NCBI GenBank assembly: GCA_009780315.1
Contig: WRAH01000010.1
Span: 1-64,000, forward strand
Source: Defluviitaleaceae bacterium
Lineage (GTDB): Bacteria > Bacillota > Clostridia > Lachnospirales > WQUN01
Reading direction: 5' to 3'
DNA length: 64,000 bases
The position numbers were made by a program, and so were the translations under genes. The notes under the pieces were generated by a model, which was not told the DNA's origin, ran no database searches, and was given only the letters and a program-made list of their open reading frames with translations. Every line of letters begins with the position of its first letter. The first letter of the stretch is position 1. Positions 15,485-24,683 of the stretch are shown one piece after another.

Positions 15485-16660
15485 ATGCAAGCGTTCGTAC
15501 AGTATACCCCGACAGAAATCATTTTTGGCAAAGGTGCAGAAGCACAAGCCGCCGCCTTGATAAAAAAATATGGTGGTACAAAAGTCTTGCTGGTCTTTGG
15601 CAAAGGCAGTATCGTAAAATCTGGGCTTTTAGACAAAATAGCAGATAATCTCACTGCCGAAGGCATTGCTATTTTAAAACATGGCGGTGCAACCCCTAAC
15701 CCCCACCTGTCTTTTGCCCGTGAAGGCATTAAAGCCGCAATAGATTTTGGCGCGGATTTTATTCTAGCCATTGGCGGAGGGTCTGCTATTGATGCCGCAA
15801 AAGCCATTGCCCATGGAACAAAAAATCCAACTACAGATATATGGAAATTTTGGTTGCGTGAAGAAATCATCTCTGCATCCCTTCCCGTTGGTGTCATTTT
15901 AACCATTTCTGCCGCAGGAAGCGAAACCAGTAATTCTGCCGTTATCACCAACACCGAAACAGGGCAAAAGCGTGGACTTAATACAGACTTCAACCGCCCT
16001 TGCTTCGCAATCATGAACCCCGAACTCACGTATACCTTGCCTAAATATCAAATTGCCTGTGGTGTTGCTGACATTATGATGCATACCATGGATAGATATT
16101 TTACATCCGAAGCAAACGAAAACAAAACAAATGAAATGACTGATGAAATATCTGAAGCCCTTTTACGGGTCATGATAAAATACGGGCCTATTGCCTTAGA
16201 AAACCCATCAAATTATGATGCCCAAAGCGAAATCATGTGGGCAGGCAGTCTTTCACATAATGGCATGACAGGGCTTGGGCGCACCATGGACTTTTCTGTA
16301 CATGGGCTTGGACATGAACTTGGTGGACGCTTTGATGTAGCCCATGGTGCAAGCCTGACAACCATGTGGGGTGCATGGGCGCGTTATGTATGTGATGTAA
16401 ACCCTGCCCGTTTCACCCACTTTGCAGAAAAAGTGTGGGGCGTATCCACCCCAATGGAAGGCATAGAAAAAACCGAAGCATTTTTTAAATCCATCGGCTT
16501 ACCTACAAACTTTACAGAACTAGGCATAGGCGTTCAGCCTGATGATGTTATTGATGCACTGGCTGACGGTTGTGTGTTTCATGGAAAAAGGCTAGTAGGC
16601 AGTTTCAAACCACTAGACAAAAATGCCGCCGCAGAAGTTTATAAAATGGCAAATCAGTAG
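15485..16660 (+). CDS. iron-containing alcohol dehydrogenase (BdhA/YqhD-like)
   Basis: A 391-residue group III alcohol dehydrogenase. It starts with the typical YTPTEIIFGKGAE, has the NAD(P) motif GGGSAIDAAKAI, and the iron-binding histidines in HGLGHELGGRFDVAHG and near the C-terminus (FHGKR). Such enzymes reduce aldehydes such as butanal to alcohols in fermentation. ATG 15485 is chosen because AAAAGGA is 11 bases upstream; ATG 15473 overlaps that site. The next gene starts 10 bases after the stop. Confidence 0.93.
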   Translation: MQAFVQYTPTEIIFGKGAEAQAAALIKKYGGTKVLLVFGKGSIVKSGLLDKIADNLTAEGIAILKHGGATPNPHLSFAREGIKAAIDFGADFILAIGGGSAIDAAKAIAHGTKNPTTDIWKFWLREEIISASLPVGVILTISAAGSETSNSAVITNTETGQKRGLNTDFNRPCFAIMNPELTYTLPKYQIACGVADIMMHTMDRYFTSEANENKTNEMTDEISEALLRVMIKYGPIALENPSNYDAQSEIMWAGSLSHNGMTGLGRTMDFSVHGLGHELGGRFDVAHGASLTTMWGAWARYVCDVNPARFTHFAEKVWGVSTPMEGIEKTEAFFKSIGLPTNFTELGIGVQPDDVIDALADGCVFHGKRLVGSFKPLDKNAAAEVYKMANQ

Positions 16661-16670
16661 AGGTGAGCCT

Positions 16671-17537
16671 ATGCAATTGAATATATACAAAGATGTAAAA
16701 CAATTTTACAAGGATACCTATAATATCCTCATGGGTCATGAGGTTGAAAATTTAATTCCCCTTGGTAATCTCATTATAGGCAATGAAGGTAAAGATAAAA
16801 CAGGCTGGCGTGACCCTGCAAATTGGTTAATGGCAACGGTAACAGAAGCAAGGGAAATAAAGCTAACTGCCATAATGACACCACCCTTTGGTATAACCCT
16901 GTATGAAACAGATAATGTGCATAACCCAGCCGCCCTTGAATGTTTGGTAAAAGGGTTGCTGGATACAAAAATTTCTGTACCCCGTGTGATGACAAATAAA
17001 TCACTGGCAGAAAACTTCACAAAATTGTACACAAAAGCCACTGGGCAAAATCATGAAATTTATATGCGCCAGCGGGTCTTTAAATTGTCAAAAGTTAACC
17101 CCCAAATTTCAACCCATGGTACAATGCGGCTGGTTCGCCCATCAGATATGACATTCTTTCCCTATTGGGTAGAACATGCAATGAATATATTTACAGGTCG
17201 AGACATTGTTATACCCGACACCACCACCGACTATGATTATCGTATTGACAAAAAACTGTACTATATCCTAGAAGATGATGGTGTTCCAGTCACTATGGCC
17301 TGTATAACACGAGAAATGCAAAATATTGCAGGTGTAGGCATGGTTTACACCCCGCCATACTTCCGCAGTAAAGGTTATGCTTCATCTTGTGTGGCACAAC
17401 TTAGTCAACTTATTCTTGACCGCGGGTTCAAGTATTGCGTACTGTACACCGACTTAACCAACCCAACATCAAACAGTATCTATCAAAAAATTGGATATGA
17501 AGCCGTTTGCGATTTTTTAGAAATTAAATTTATGTAA
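16671..17537 (+). CDS. GNAT family N-acetyltransferase
   Basis: A 288-residue protein. The C-terminal half is a GNAT domain with the acetyl-CoA-binding loop YFRSKGYASSCVAQLS and the final YQKIGYEAVCDFLEI. The N-terminal half (residues 1-130) is a divergent second GNAT-like repeat, as in several clostridial members. AGAGGTGA lies 4-11 bases before the ATG. It is cotranscribed with the alcohol dehydrogenase. The substrate is unknown. Confidence 0.87.
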   Translation: MQLNIYKDVKQFYKDTYNILMGHEVENLIPLGNLIIGNEGKDKTGWRDPANWLMATVTEAREIKLTAIMTPPFGITLYETDNVHNPAALECLVKGLLDTKISVPRVMTNKSLAENFTKLYTKATGQNHEIYMRQRVFKLSKVNPQISTHGTMRLVRPSDMTFFPYWVEHAMNIFTGRDIVIPDTTTDYDYRIDKKLYYILEDDGVPVTMACITREMQNIAGVGMVYTPPYFRSKGYASSCVAQLSQLILDRGFKYCVLYTDLTNPTSNSIYQKIGYEAVCDFLEIKFM

Positions 17538-17544
17538 TGTATCT

Positions 17545-18537
17545 TTAATCAAGCCCACAATTTCTTTTGCGGGCTTTTAATACGACTTTATATAGCATGA
17601 CATACATCACGCTCAATAGCATGACAAACCAAAACGTAACAAATCTAAAAAAGATAGTCATTACAGCCGCGTCACTTATCACAATGCCCATTGTCACTAG
17701 CAATCCTGTCATTGTGCCTTCAAATCCACCCAAGCCGCCAGGAAAGATAGGTAACATAGCAACCATATAAGCCGCAAAAGTGATAGCCATTACATGAATA
17801 ATATTGGCACCAGGATAAAATAAAGCCGCCAAAAAATACATTTTAACAGGGTATAATAACCATATAAAAAAAGATAACAAAAAAAGCATAACAAATACCC
17901 TTTTATTTTTGCGGGCATTTTCAACTTGACTAAGCAGTTCAATGAGAAAAACTTTCACCCGCTCCAGCCATTTAAAAGACGAAGCACTATGCATTTGTAA
18001 ATATGCCTTTATGGGATGGGGCTTTAAAAATATCCCAAGAAAAAACAACAGGGACAATAACAGTATTCCGTAAACCAAAATCTGCATTATCCCTGTAGAA
18101 AGCCACCATACTTCACCAACAAGATAACCTGCAACAAAGAGAAAAATGATAAACATTGTACTTAGGCTAAAAAGTTTTTGCAAAGCAACCATAGCCGCCC
18201 CTTGCGCACCAGTGCAATTGCCAATGCGGCTTATTTGAACAGCTCGCGTCACTTCACCGCCAAATTTAACACCAGGGGTAATCGCGTCAACAACTGCCCC
18301 TTGGCTGTTTATGTAAAAAATATCTCTAAATGAAAGAGATATTTTACATAGTTTTGCTACTTGATGAAATTGGAGATTTATTAAAAGTTGTGTTAGAACC
18401 TGAAAACTGAATAATAAAATAACTATCCACAAGGGTATTTGCTTCATGCTATATAACAGATTTGCCCTGTCTAACTGCAATAAAGCAATCAACAGCAACA
18501 ATGCCATTACAATCATTATTACATGCTTTTTTTTCAT
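17545..18537 (-). CDS. lysylphosphatidylglycerol synthase-type membrane protein (UPF0104/flippase domain)
   Basis: A 330-residue protein with about eight membrane segments and the family landmarks: FRDIFYINSQGAVVDAITPG (charged loop), the GGEVTRAVQI motif and the late MLPIFPGGLGGFEGT segment. It corresponds to the flippase half of MprF without the lysyl transferase domain. It overlaps the methyltransferase gene by 4 bases, and both follow feoAB. Its role near iron uptake is not known. Confidence 0.83.
   Translation of the reverse strand: MKKKHVIMIVMALLLLIALLQLDRANLLYSMKQIPLWIVILLFSFQVLTQLLINLQFHQVAKLCKISLSFRDIFYINSQGAVVDAITPGVKFGGEVTRAVQISRIGNCTGAQGAAMVALQKLFSLSTMFIIFLFVAGYLVGEVWWLSTGIMQILVYGILLLSLLFFLGIFLKPHPIKAYLQMHSASSFKWLERVKVFLIELLSQVENARKNKRVFVMLFLLSFFIWLLYPVKMYFLAALFYPGANIIHVMAITFAAYMVAMLPIFPGGLGGFEGTMTGLLVTMGIVISDAAVMTIFFRFVTFWFVMLLSVMYVMLYKVVLKARKRNCGLD
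17551..17578 (+). terminator. terminator between convergent genes
   Basis: Stem AAGCCC / GGGCTT with TTTT after it. It overlaps the end of the convergent membrane protein gene. Confidence 0.6.
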
Positions 18538-19115
18538 GCACTCACCTGTGTAGCTTTTTTTATGTAGAGCGCAGTGCTGCCGATATTACAGGACTTATGG
18601 GAAGTATAGGCACAATGACTTAATAAGCCATTGGCAAATGCACAGTAAAGTTTATTAAGCAGTTTTTTTGGACGGCGAATTAAAAGTCTTGTGCCTGAAA
18701 CAACTTGCCGTTCAATTGCGTAAAATACCTGCTCAATGGGGGTCACTTGTAAAGCAAGATGAACAACAGAATAGTCAGCAAACATTATATGCTCACTTTT
18801 ACCATCATGATGATACACTTTTACAGATTCTTTAATGCCTAAACGGTTAATAATCTGCCTTGCTTTAGGTATACATTTTTCATTATTGTCTATCACTGTA
18901 ACTTTAGCCCCAGTCATCTGATGAAAAAGAATTGCTGAAAAAGGGCATATACCGCCGCCAATACAAAGAATATGGTCTTTTTCAGTAATGTTGGCAAGCA
19001 CAGATTCTCTTTCAATGACATCATGATAATATCTGCTGGCAAGCTTGTAAATTAGCTGGGCTTCAACTGCCTTATTCTCAATCTTATAACTTAAATCGGT
19101 TATCCACCTTGGCAC
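18534..19115 (-). CDS. class I methyltransferase-fold protein (nicotianamine synthase-like)
   Basis: A 193-residue protein. The motif ILCIGGGICPFSAILFHQ followed by VTVIDNN is the S-adenosylmethionine-binding Rossmann core. The arrangement and length resemble small nicotianamine synthase-like proteins. These enzymes can build metal-chelating aminocarboxylates, which would fit the position after feoAB, but the reaction is inference. It overlaps the next gene by 4 bases and follows feoB by 15 bases. Confidence 0.7.
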   Translation of the reverse strand: MPRWITDLSYKIENKAVEAQLIYKLASRYYHDVIERESVLANITEKDHILCIGGGICPFSAILFHQMTGAKVTVIDNNEKCIPKARQIINRLGIKESVKVYHHDGKSEHIMFADYSVVHLALQVTPIEQVFYAIERQVVSGTRLLIRRPKKLLNKLYCAFANGLLSHCAYTSHKSCNIGSTALYIKKATQVSA

Positions 19116-19130
19116 TTGTACATTCCCTCC

Positions 19131-21026
19131 TTAAATAAATAAATTGGCTATCTGATTTATCAACCCGCCAACAAAAATTGCTGACACAATCGTTCCTAAA
19201 AAGATAGTCAGTGCAACCCTTATTTTAAATTCTTTTGCAACAATACCAAACACAGAAAGGCAGGGCAGATACATAAGCGAAACAACACCGGCTACAAATG
19301 CCTGTAAATGTGTAAGGTTAAGAAGTAGCAATGGTGCAACGGACATTTCACGGCGAACAATGCCCAGTATAAGGGATATAACCGCTTCTTCAGGCATACC
19401 CAACCAACTGCTTACAACATATTGCACAGCTGAATTTTGAGCTATAATGCCGATAACACCTGTTCCGGCAAGCAACGCTGAAATCAGTACGGCAATAAGC
19501 ATAGGAAATTCTGCATCTCTTAAAAAATGCTTCATACGCGCCATAAGCTTTCTAAAATACGCTTTCGGTTCAGGAATTAAAAGGTTTGGTACTTCAAGAA
19601 TAAGCGGGTCAACTTTACCTTTTAGTATCTTGCCCGCTGTGAACGCGACCACTATAAATAAGCATATGGCAAACAGCACCATAAGGGGTGTCATCCACCA
19701 TGAAAACGCGGACATTAAAGCAATCAAAGCCCCAATTTGAGAAATACAAGGGATAGTAAAGCAAACAATGGCAACAATCATTAGGCGTTCTTTTTTTGTT
19801 GTGGCTGTTCTGCTTCCAAGAATGGCAGGAACGGCACAGCCAAGAGCCAAAAATACATGAATTAAGCTACCGCCTTGAACCCCCAGCTTACGCATAATAT
19901 TATCAAAAAGAACGCTTACCCTAGGCAAATACCCCGAATCTTCTAAAAATGTAATCGCAATATAAAATGCAAGAACATAGGGAAAGATAAGCGCGATAAT
20001 CCATTGAAAACTGATGACAAAAATACCATATTCGCCAATTAAAATATTTAAGAGCATACTTGCAAAACCTGTAACGGCGGCATAATCGCCTACGGCAACA
20101 GTTTGGAATGTGCCGTCAACTAAAATACGAAGACCTGTTTGGAAGCCATTATCATAATAAAGAAAGTTATAACTTAACTGACCGCCATCTGATACAAAGA
20201 AAGCAAAAATACCTTCAAATATACGCCTGAAAAATGGAATAATCAAGTTGTCTGTCAGCATGATTAAAGGCACTCTAAGCCCACGGCCGCCAAAGGCTAC
20301 CACAATGACAAGTATAGCCAAAATAAGCAGTGCAATGGGCAAGCCAGGGAAAGGTTTTAGCATACTATCCCCAAGTCTATCTAAAAAACTGGGGGTAGGG
20401 TTATTTCTTGTACTGACACGGTTGTTTATTTCCTTTGCCGCTGTCCAAGGGCAACCTTCACATCTATGACATTTTTTATAACAACCCTCTTCAACATCAC
20501 CAAGTAAAACCTCAAGTTTGTTCACCAGCTCATCAAGCCCACGGCCTTTTACTGCAACAGTCTCAATAACTGGTGCGCCTAAATCGTGTTCAAGCTGCTT
20601 TATATTGATGTGAACGCCATGACGCTTTGCAACGTCCATCATATTAAGCGTATAAATAACAGGGATATTATATTTTGTAATTTCCATTGCAAGGGTTAAG
20701 TTACGCTCTAGGCTTGAAGCATTTAATACACAAATAATAGCCGATGCTCCGCTTTCCATAAAGCGCAGTGCAACAGCTTCTGCTTCTGATGTTGGGTTCA
20801 TAGAATATGTACCAGGCACATCAATCAGTGTGTACGCCTTATCGCCAATGGTAAAACGGCCTTCTGTAAAAGTAACCGTTGTTCCTGCGTAATTGGAACT
20901 CATGGCATGAATCCCTGTTAACTTAGTAAAGAAAATACTTTTACCTACGTTTGGATTTCCCATAAGCAAAATTTTGTTGGTTTTTTCTAACACATGGTCA
21001 TCCATCTTTACATCGTGGCAGCTCAT
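19131..21026 (-). CDS. feoB: ferrous iron transporter FeoB
   Basis: A 631-residue protein. The N-terminal G domain has G1 GNPNVGKS, G3 DVPGTYS and G4 NMMD. A Cys-rich stretch follows (CYKKCHRCEGCPW, about residues 182-194), as in other clostridial FeoB. The C-terminal membrane domain has two gate regions with about ten segments. It moves Fe2+ across the cytoplasmic membrane. Its start overlaps the feoA stop by 1 base. Confidence 0.96.
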   Translation of the reverse strand: MSCHDVKMDDHVLEKTNKILLMGNPNVGKSIFFTKLTGIHAMSSNYAGTTVTFTEGRFTIGDKAYTLIDVPGTYSMNPTSEAEAVALRFMESGASAIICVLNASSLERNLTLAMEITKYNIPVIYTLNMMDVAKRHGVHINIKQLEHDLGAPVIETVAVKGRGLDELVNKLEVLLGDVEEGCYKKCHRCEGCPWTAAKEINNRVSTRNNPTPSFLDRLGDSMLKPFPGLPIALLILAILVIVVAFGGRGLRVPLIMLTDNLIIPFFRRIFEGIFAFFVSDGGQLSYNFLYYDNGFQTGLRILVDGTFQTVAVGDYAAVTGFASMLLNILIGEYGIFVISFQWIIALIFPYVLAFYIAITFLEDSGYLPRVSVLFDNIMRKLGVQGGSLIHVFLALGCAVPAILGSRTATTKKERLMIVAIVCFTIPCISQIGALIALMSAFSWWMTPLMVLFAICLFIVVAFTAGKILKGKVDPLILEVPNLLIPEPKAYFRKLMARMKHFLRDAEFPMLIAVLISALLAGTGVIGIIAQNSAVQYVVSSWLGMPEEAVISLILGIVRREMSVAPLLLLNLTHLQAFVAGVVSLMYLPCLSVFGIVAKEFKIRVALTIFLGTIVSAIFVGGLINQIANLFI

Positions 21027-21259
21027 TATGCTGTGACCTCCTTAACGGCTATTTGTGTTGCGATGTCCTTTCCTATTGCAACTAAAAAAGAATCTTCTAC
21101 ACACAATAGCACAGGCCCACCAAGCATATATCGTGTTTGTATCGCCACTTTTGTGCCTAAACGCAAGCCAAGACTTTCCAATAATCCAATATTAGGAATA
21201 GAAACCACATAAAAAGCTTCATTTTTCCCAGCTTCATATAAATTGATTATACCCGTCAT
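21026..21259 (-). CDS. feoA: ferrous iron transport protein FeoA
   Basis: A 77-residue SH3-like FeoA protein (LLESLGLRLGTKVAIQTRYM, then GGPVLLCVEDSFLVAIGKDIA). FeoA interacts with FeoB and is needed for uptake. It is the first gene of a four-gene operon (feoA, feoB, methyltransferase, membrane protein). Two TTAG-N6-CTAA palindromes lie 26-68 bases upstream. Confidence 0.95.
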   Translation of the reverse strand: MTGIINLYEAGKNEAFYVVSIPNIGLLESLGLRLGTKVAIQTRYMLGGPVLLCVEDSFLVAIGKDIATQIAVKEVTA

Positions 21260-21284
21260 TTTATCGCTACTTTCATGGAAGTAA

Positions 21285-21327
21285 GTTAGCCGTCACTAAC
21301 CATTACATAATATTAGCACAGACTAAT
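21285..21327 (-). promoter_or_regulatory. two TTAG-N6-CTAA palindromes upstream of feoA
   Basis: GTTAGccgtcaCTAAC (21285-21300) and ATTAGcacagaCTAAT (21312-21327) are both perfect 5-6-5 inverted repeats, with starts 27 bases apart. Iron-dependent DtxR/IdeR-type repressors bind operators with TTAG..CTAA arms. A role as the feo operator is inferred. Confidence 0.6.
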
Positions 21328-21381
21328 TTTAAACACAATACATAATTTTTATAAATTCAGCATTTCATTTGTTTGCCAAAT

Positions 21382-21416
21382 AAAAAAGGACTTCCCTAAA
21401 CTTCAAAGGGAAGCCC
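21382..21416 (-). terminator. terminator of the ahpC-ahpF-perR operon
   Basis: Stem GGGCTTCCCT / AGGGAAGTCC on the minus strand, followed by TTTTTTATTT. Confidence 0.85.
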
Positions 21417-21424
21417 TCAATTGG

Positions 21425-21814
21425 CTACTCATCTTTTGCACAATCCCCACAAGTTCCTGTGAAAATTATACTGTGCTTATCCACTTGAAAACCATACATA
21501 TCCCGCACTACATCTTCAATACCTTGTACCCCATCCATTTCCACATCTAAAACCCCGCCGCATTTTTTGCAATGAAAATGATAATGCAAATCTACGCGGC
21601 CATCATATCTGGCTGCATCGTCAATAACAGATACCTGTGTAATGATACCGCTTTCAGAAAGCTGACGCAAATTACGATAAACTGTGGCTTTGCTAATGGC
21701 TGGATAATCCTTTTGAATTTCTCTGTAAATTGTTTCTGCTGAAGGATGTGTGTTGAAAGATTTTAAAGTATCTAAGATGGTTTTTCGTTGAATTGTGCTT
21801 CGTGACATACTCAT
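21425..21814 (-). CDS. perR: Fur family regulator, PerR-like
   Basis: A 129-residue Fur-family protein. The winged helix is in residues about 15-80 (ISKATVYRNLRQLSESGI). The metal site follows: HYHFHC (His cluster) with CKKCGG and CGDC, the two Cys pairs of the structural zinc. Its gene overlaps the end of the flavoprotein gene by 4 bases and follows ahpC, which points to PerR, the peroxide sensor. Zur or Fur cannot be excluded by sequence alone. Confidence 0.82.
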   Translation of the reverse strand: MSMSRSTIQRKTILDTLKSFNTHPSAETIYREIQKDYPAISKATVYRNLRQLSESGIITQVSVIDDAARYDGRVDLHYHFHCKKCGGVLDVEMDGVQGIEDVVRDMYGFQVDKHSIIFTGTCGDCAKDE

Positions 21815-23445
21815 GCTAAAATTTCCACCAACTCTTCAAGACTTTTTTTACCAAAAATCACTTTCTCGTCATTGATAATCAGTGCGGGTACACTCATGGC
21901 ACTATGCTTTTCTTGAAATTCGGGGAAGTATTGTAAATCCACCATGGCTGAAGTAATATGCTCATTTAAACTAGCAATCCGCTGACTGCCCTGCACAACC
22001 TCAGGACACATCGTACATGATAATGTTGCCGCTATTTTAATATTTACAGGGGGTAACTTTTTAATACTTTCAAGTAAAGCTTCCGATATACGCTGACCTG
22101 GCCCTGCCACATTGTAAATGGCTAAAATAAATGACTCAAGCTCATGCCCTGCCGGTTCTGCATGGAAGGAAACACCACTGTACACGCCATCTTTCCCCAT
22201 CAAAGCAATAACAGGATACATAGATGCATTTATTTGACTTTCAAGTGCTGTGTTCTCGCCTTTTTCATAGAAGCTTATAGGCACTCTATCTGTAATGCTG
22301 GCAAATTCATTTAAGAAAGCTTTTATCTTACCCGAAAGTACACAATCTGCTTGTAAAACAGCATGGATTGAAACCTCGCCTGTGCAACGCTCCATAACAT
22401 ATTTAATTTGGTCACCAGAAGATTGTAACCCTACAGTATTCACTTTTTCTTCCTCACTTGGACTGGGTGTAGCGGTTTTTACTTCTACAACAATACCGGC
22501 TTTTTCTTTCGTATCATCAATATACTTTTCAATTGCCGTGGACGCAATCGCGCCATCTGCCGTCGCTGTAACCAATTGGCGTAATCTTTTAGGACGGATA
22601 TCTCCAGCAGCATGAACGCCTTGAACATTGGTTTGCATATCCTCATCAGTAAGGATATACCCCCATTTATCCATGTCCACATGCCCTTTAAATACCCCAC
22701 TTTCAGGCTCATACCCCACAAAAATGAAAACGCCGAAAGTACCCTCATTGACTTTATGCTCCCACGTTTCTTGGGTGGTATTGTTTATAAATTTTGCTTC
22801 CTTGATAACATTTTCACCACGTACATACTGGATTTCGCTATTGAATTTAACCGTAATATTAGGGTGCGCCAATACCTTATCCGCAATTGTTTTTGAGCAA
22901 GTAAATTCTGGCTCTCTTGCAATAACTGTCACATGCTTTGCAAAACGGGTTAAAAATATAGCTTCTTCCGCCGCGGCAAAACCTGCACCAATAACAAAAA
23001 CATCTTTGCCTGTAAAAAACTCACCATCACAAGTGGCGCAATAAGCTATACCGCGCCCTGCAAATTCTATTTCGCCCTCAAACCCAAGTTTGCGCGGCTT
23101 TGCGCCTGTGGCAATAATCACACCCACAGCGGCATAGGTTTCACCGCTTTTTGTTGTGATTGTTTTAACATTTTGGCTAAAATCTACACTTGCCACATCA
23201 GCTTTTACAAATTCCACGCCAAAATTTACTGCCTGACGTTTCATTTCTCCAGCCAAAGCCGCGCCGCTTGTAGAAAACACACCAGGGTAGTTCATAACCT
23301 CTGCCGTGATTTTTATTTGCCCGCCTTCTTCGGCTTTTTCAATAACCAAAGTCCGAAGTTTTGCACGTCCCGCATATATGGCAGAGCTGAGACCAGCGGC
23401 CCCAGCTCCAACAATAATTAAATCATACATCTTATAATTTACCAA
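21811..23445 (-). CDS. AhpF-like flavoprotein disulfide reductase with C-terminal thioredoxin-fold domains
   Basis: A 544-residue protein. Residues 1-305 are thioredoxin reductase-like: FAD motif [14 protein letters not shown], redox CATC (CATCDGEFF), NAD(P)H motif [10 protein letters not shown]. Residues about 335-544 are two thioredoxin-fold domains, the second with the redox pair CTMC. AhpF has the same domains in the reverse order, so this is a swapped version. It would pass electrons from NAD(P)H to AhpC. It overlaps ahpC by 14 bases. Confidence 0.9.
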   Translation of the reverse strand: MVNYKMYDLIIVGAGAAGLSSAIYAGRAKLRTLVIEKAEEGGQIKITAEVMNYPGVFSTSGAALAGEMKRQAVNFGVEFVKADVASVDFSQNVKTITTKSGETYAAVGVIIATGAKPRKLGFEGEIEFAGRGIAYCATCDGEFFTGKDVFVIGAGFAAAEEAIFLTRFAKHVTVIAREPEFTCSKTIADKVLAHPNITVKFNSEIQYVRGENVIKEAKFINNTTQETWEHKVNEGTFGVFIFVGYEPESGVFKGHVDMDKWGYILTDEDMQTNVQGVHAAGDIRPKRLRQLVTATADGAIASTAIEKYIDDTKEKAGIVVEVKTATPSPSEEEKVNTVGLQSSGDQIKYVMERCTGEVSIHAVLQADCVLSGKIKAFLNEFASITDRVPISFYEKGENTALESQINASMYPVIALMGKDGVYSGVSFHAEPAGHELESFILAIYNVAGPGQRISEALLESIKKLPPVNIKIAATLSCTMCPEVVQGSQRIASLNEHITSAMVDLQYFPEFQEKHSAMSVPALIINDEKVIFGKKSLEELVEILA

Positions 23446-23995
23446 TTAAGTCCAATCCAGGTGTAAGTGTTGGTGCGCCTGGCTCCCATTTGGCGGGACA
23501 AACTTGGTCGCCATGCTTTGCAACAAATTGAGCGGCTTGTACTTTGCGTAAAAGCTCTTTTGAATTTCTACCAATACCTAGGGCGTTGACTTCGTATGCG
23601 ACAATTTCACCTTCTGGATTGATAATAAATGTACCTCTTAGTGCCAAACCTGCATCTTCAATGAGTACACCAAAGTCACGAGAAATAGCGTGTGTTGGGT
23701 CAGCAAGCATTGGATATTTGATTTTTTTAATGGTGTCTGATGCGTCATGCCATGCTTTGTGTGTAAAATGTGTGTCGGTTGAAACTGAATACACTTCACA
23801 TCCGATTTTTTCAAATTCAGGATAAACGTCTGCTAAGTCACCAAGTTCTGTAGGGCATACAAAGGTAAAATCTGCTGGATAGAATACAAATACTGACCAT
23901 TTGCCTTTTAAGTCCTCACGGGTTACTGTTTTAAAATCGCCATTGACATAGGCTTCTGCTGAGAAATCGCTCACTTTTTTTCCGATTAAAGACAT
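23432..23995 (-). CDS. ahpC: peroxiredoxin AhpC
   Basis: A 187-residue 2-Cys peroxiredoxin: peroxidatic Cys in [18 protein letters not shown], resolving Cys in [13 protein letters not shown] near the C-terminus. It reduces peroxides in the cytoplasm. ATG 23995 has GGAGG 9 bases upstream; longer starts have none. It heads the operon ahpC-ahpF-like-perR and has a PerR/Fur-like box upstream. Confidence 0.95.
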   Translation of the reverse strand: MSLIGKKVSDFSAEAYVNGDFKTVTREDLKGKWSVFVFYPADFTFVCPTELGDLADVYPEFEKIGCEVYSVSTDTHFTHKAWHDASDTIKKIKYPMLADPTHAISRDFGVLIEDAGLALRGTFIINPEGEIVAYEVNALGIGRNSKELLRKVQAAQFVAKHGDQVCPAKWEPGAPTLTPGLDLIGKL

Positions 23996-24023
23996 AAATA
24001 TTACCTCCAAAGTTTTCACTAAA

Positions 24024-24038
24024 TGATAATTGATATCA
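24024..24038 (-). promoter_or_regulatory. PerR/Fur-like box upstream of ahpC
   Basis: TGATAATTGATATCA fits the 7-1-7 pattern (TGATAAT N ATTATCA) at 12 of 14 arm positions. It lies 29 bases before the ahpC start. Autoregulation by the perR gene in the same operon is the expected consequence. Confidence 0.6.
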
Positions 24039-24153
24039 TTTGTGAGTTAATATTACCAAAGACATAATCCTTTGTCAATAGCAAATTTGATATGTACAAA
24101 AAATTAAAAACATTTTACAATAGGCATATAAAATTTTCCAAGGAGTGATGGCT

Positions 24154-24549
24154 ATGCTATACAAATACCAACTTCAAACAACAGAAGAACATATGTATAA
24201 TATTATAGGTCAAGTGCGGGAGGCTATTGTCAAGTCAGGGGTGGTTAATGGGCTTGTCATGGTTTACTGCCCACACACTACGGCGGCAATAACTATCAAT
24301 GAAAATTCTGACCCAGCCGTTATTCAGGATATGTTGCTTGGATTAAATAAAGCCTTCCCCGACGACGACGCATTCCGTCATGGAGAAGGCAATAGTGCAG
24401 CCCATTTGAAAGCCAGTGTTATTGGTGCATCTGAAACATTTATTCTTGAAAATGGACGATTACTTATGGGTTCATGGCAGGGAATTTATTTCTGCGAGTT
24501 TGACCCGCCCCGTCTGCGTTTGTTTTTTGTAAAAGTTATTCAGCTTTAA
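24154..24549 (+). CDS. YjbQ/UPF0047 family protein
   Basis: A 131-residue protein with the family core: MVYCPHTTAAITINENSDPAV and HLKASVIGASETF, then GTWQGIYF-like GSWQGIYFCEFD. Members have weak thiamine-phosphate synthase activity; the main role is unsettled. AGGAG is 8 bases before ATG 24154; the ATG at 24148 is too close. The gene stands alone on the plus strand. Confidence 0.92.
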   Translation: MLYKYQLQTTEEHMYNIIGQVREAIVKSGVVNGLVMVYCPHTTAAITINENSDPAVIQDMLLGLNKAFPDDDAFRHGEGNSAAHLKASVIGASETFILENGRLLMGSWQGIYFCEFDPPRLRLFFVKVIQL

Positions 24550-24683
24550 ACTGTTTTATCACTTAAAGGAATTTGCTTTTTAAGTACAAATCTATATACC
24601 CACAAAATTTTGAAAAAGTTTGCCGAAGCTAATCAATTTTCAAAACGCATATAACGAATAATCGTTATTTTTCAGCTAAAAAA

